The notes beneath the pieces are model-generated. The model made no database searches, had not been told where the DNA came from, and saw only the letters and a list, made by a program, of their open reading frames with translations. Both the position numbers and the translations under genes were made by a program. DNA of 64,000 nt from Solibacter sp039934035 (lineage in GTDB: Bacteria > Acidobacteriota > Terriglobia > Bryobacterales > Bryobacteraceae), in the NCBI GenBank assembly GCA_039934035.1, contig JBDTMZ010000072.1:1-64000 (forward strand). Direction: 5' to 3'. Positions 59,934-64,000 of the stretch are shown piece by piece. How positions within the stretch are numbered: the first letter of the stretch is position 1; every line of letters begins with the position of its first letter.

Positions 59934-59967
59934 GGGAACGCTCCCTCACGGTCGAGCCTCTGATTGG
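59934..59967. repeat. Copy of the dispersed intergenic repeat
   Basis: GGGAAGGGAACGCTCCCT followed by CGGTCGAGCCTCTGATTGG, close to the copy at 55831, with CTCTGATTGG repeated once more at 59972-59981. It lies in a gap of about 340-390 nt (59701 to the start of the next gene) that otherwise shows nothing. Confidence 0.55.
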
Positions 59968-60091
59968 GTCTCTCTGATTGGGCGAATTGACTTTGCGCCG
60001 CCGGAAAGGCTAAATTGACGTGCATTGAGAGGGCCGTATTCCGTCTGCTGAAGCCATTCAGAAGAGATTCGCCGCCGCGCTCGAGGACTTA

Positions 60092-60965
60092 GTGGCGCAG
60101 GTGCGCAAGGACCGCTCGATTCTGGCCGCGATCCTCTGCGGCAGCCTGTCCCACGACACGGTGTGGGAGAAGTCCGATATCGACCTCGCACTGGTGACGA
60201 TCGACGATAAGAAGCTGGATCGCGCCAGCATCTCTTTGTACGCGGACGGGGTGAATGTACACGCCTTTCTGCTGCCGCGCGCCGAGTTCCGCAAAACCGT
60301 AGAGGGGGCGGTCCGAAACTCGTTCATGCACTCGCTGCTGGCGAAGGGGCGCCTGCTGTACACGCACGACGAGACCATCGCCGCGCTGTGCGCGCGCCTG
60401 CACGAGATCGGCGAGCGGGACAGCCGATTGCAGCTTTTCGGCGCAGCGGCACACGCGCTGAGCTGCATCGACAAAGCGCACAAGTGGCTGGTGACGCGCG
60501 GCGATCTGGACTACTGCGCACTCTGGATTTTGTATGCCGCCACGCCCCTGGCGCAAATCGAAGTGATCAGCGCGCGCGAACTGGTGGGCCGCGAGGTCAT
60601 CCTGGATGCCATGAAGTTGAATCCGGGGTTCTTCACGCAGATCTACACCGGCATGCTGAACGCGAAGAAGACTCGTAAGGCCGTGGAAGCGGCGCTGCAG
60701 GCAATCGATCGCTACGTGGCGGAGCGCACTTCCGCGCTTTTCGACCCGCTCCTGGAACATCTGAAGGAAGTGGCGGAGGCGCGTTCGGCCACGGAGATCG
60801 AAGCCCATTTCAAACGCAATTTCAATATTAGTAATGTAACCATGTCCTGCGAGTATCTGTCGGACCGGGGCTTGATCGGCAAGGCATCCACTGCCGTGCA
60901 ACTTACGAAGATGAGTAACATCATGGTGCAGGAACTGGCGTTCGTTCATTTAGGGGAAGAGCCCG

Positions 60966-60976
<11 letters not shown>
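60092..60976 (+). CDS. Nucleotidyltransferase-like protein overlapping the UvrA paralogue
   Basis: The protein has an N-terminal nucleotidyltransferase motif CGSLSHDTVWEKSDIDL (GS-x10-DxD) and a long helical C-terminal region (about 110-294). GTG at 60092 would give 294 residues. Upstream to the in-frame stop at 60026 the frame reads IPSAEAIQKRFAAALEDL with no ATG, GTG or TTG, and an ATT at 60038 lies about 5 nt after GAGGG, so a rare ATT start adding 18 residues is possible. The last 11 nt overlap the uvrA-like ATG. Confidence 0.75.
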
Positions 60977-63854
<2,878 letters not shown>

Positions 63855-63863
63855 GCTCGAAGT

Positions 63864-64000
63864 ATGGGCAAAGCGGTGTGGCTCTGGCTGGCGGCCGGTA
63901 TGGCGTCGGCGCAGACGGTCAGCCTGACGGTGAACACGGGCATCGCTATGCACTCGGTGGATCCGCGTATCTATGGGCAAGCGGTGGACAGTCGCGTGTG
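63864..64000 (+). CDS. Start of a secreted protein, cut by the window end
   Basis: The first 45 codons show a signal peptide (MGKAVWLWLAAGMASAQ) and then VSLTVNTGIAMHSVDPRIYGQAVD. IYGQ after a short beta strand is typical of the N terminus of alpha-L-arabinofuranosidase-like glycoside hydrolases. With so little sequence that is only a suggestion. Confidence 0.5.
   Translation, partial: MGKAVWLWLAAGMASAQTVSLTVNTGIAMHSVDPRIYGQAVDSRV

Overview
The window looks like chromosome from a soil acidobacterium, probably a relative of Candidatus Solibacter / Bryobacterales. This is inferred from the high GC content, the dense gene packing with many 1-25 nt overlaps, a soil-type TIGR03435 protein (58801-59700), a PadR regulator overlapping a PadR-associated membrane protein, an acidobacterial-type PQQ alcohol dehydrogenase with its cytochrome c, and short dispersed intergenic repeats. 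No plasmid, phage or CRISPR signature is visible. Most of the window is ordinary chromosomal housekeeping and accessory metabolism. One tRNA (Ala, CGC anticodon) is present.

Layout. 0.2-4 kb: icd-purE, then tatA/B-tatC. 4-12 kb: small hypotheticals, a methyltransferase, tRNA-Ala, a padR/two-repeat Wzz-like membrane protein pair, a beta-CASP nuclease, a coiled-coil protein, and a compact ABC ATPase with a zinc-ribbon partner. 11-14 kb (minus strand): DinB, YraN, methyltransferase, class III aminotransferase. 15.1-17.6 kb is a scar zone: two fragments of an ISKra4-type transposase, two oppositely oriented fragments of the downstream PQQ dehydrogenase, and one low-GC orphan gene. 17.8-22.6 kb: cytochrome c plus PQQ alcohol dehydrogenase, then glpK-glpF. 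22.6-30.6 kb: ThuA-like protein with a strong terminator, an MntA-HepT toxin-antitoxin pair, an Ldh-type dehydrogenase, lipA, a VTC / DUF4956 / CotH operon behind a Pho-box-like site, and an LLM oxidoreductase.

30.6-39 kb: a decayed MacB-type permease with an internal inversion, membrane proteins, a parvulin PPIase, a sigma-like zinc protein, lpxD with a coupled P-loop protein, a phosphorelay fragment and a REC-GGDEF diguanylate cyclase. 39.2-43.6 kb: leuA-leuB-leuC-leuD on the minus strand with two strong hairpins between leuB and leuC, and a divergent LysR regulator. 44.6-47.2 kb (minus strand): CoA-disulfide-reductase-like flavoprotein, STAS protein, ferredoxin, OsmC. 47.3-53.7 kb: HEAT-repeat protein, a 1529-residue Lhr-type helicase and an overlapping Nei/Fpg glycosylase. 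53.7-64 kb: STAS protein, msrA, a DHDPS-family lyase, DUF3788, TPR and cytochrome proteins, TIGR03435, a nucleotidyltransferase overlapping a UvrA paralogue, and the first 45 codons of a secreted protein.

The points most worth following are the Pho-box/VTC/DUF4956/CotH operon, the scar zone with its orphan gene, the 87-bp inversion in the MacB remnant, the lanthanide-type DxD pair in the PQQ dehydrogenase, the UvrA-like protein lacking half of one zinc module, and the dispersed repeat family.
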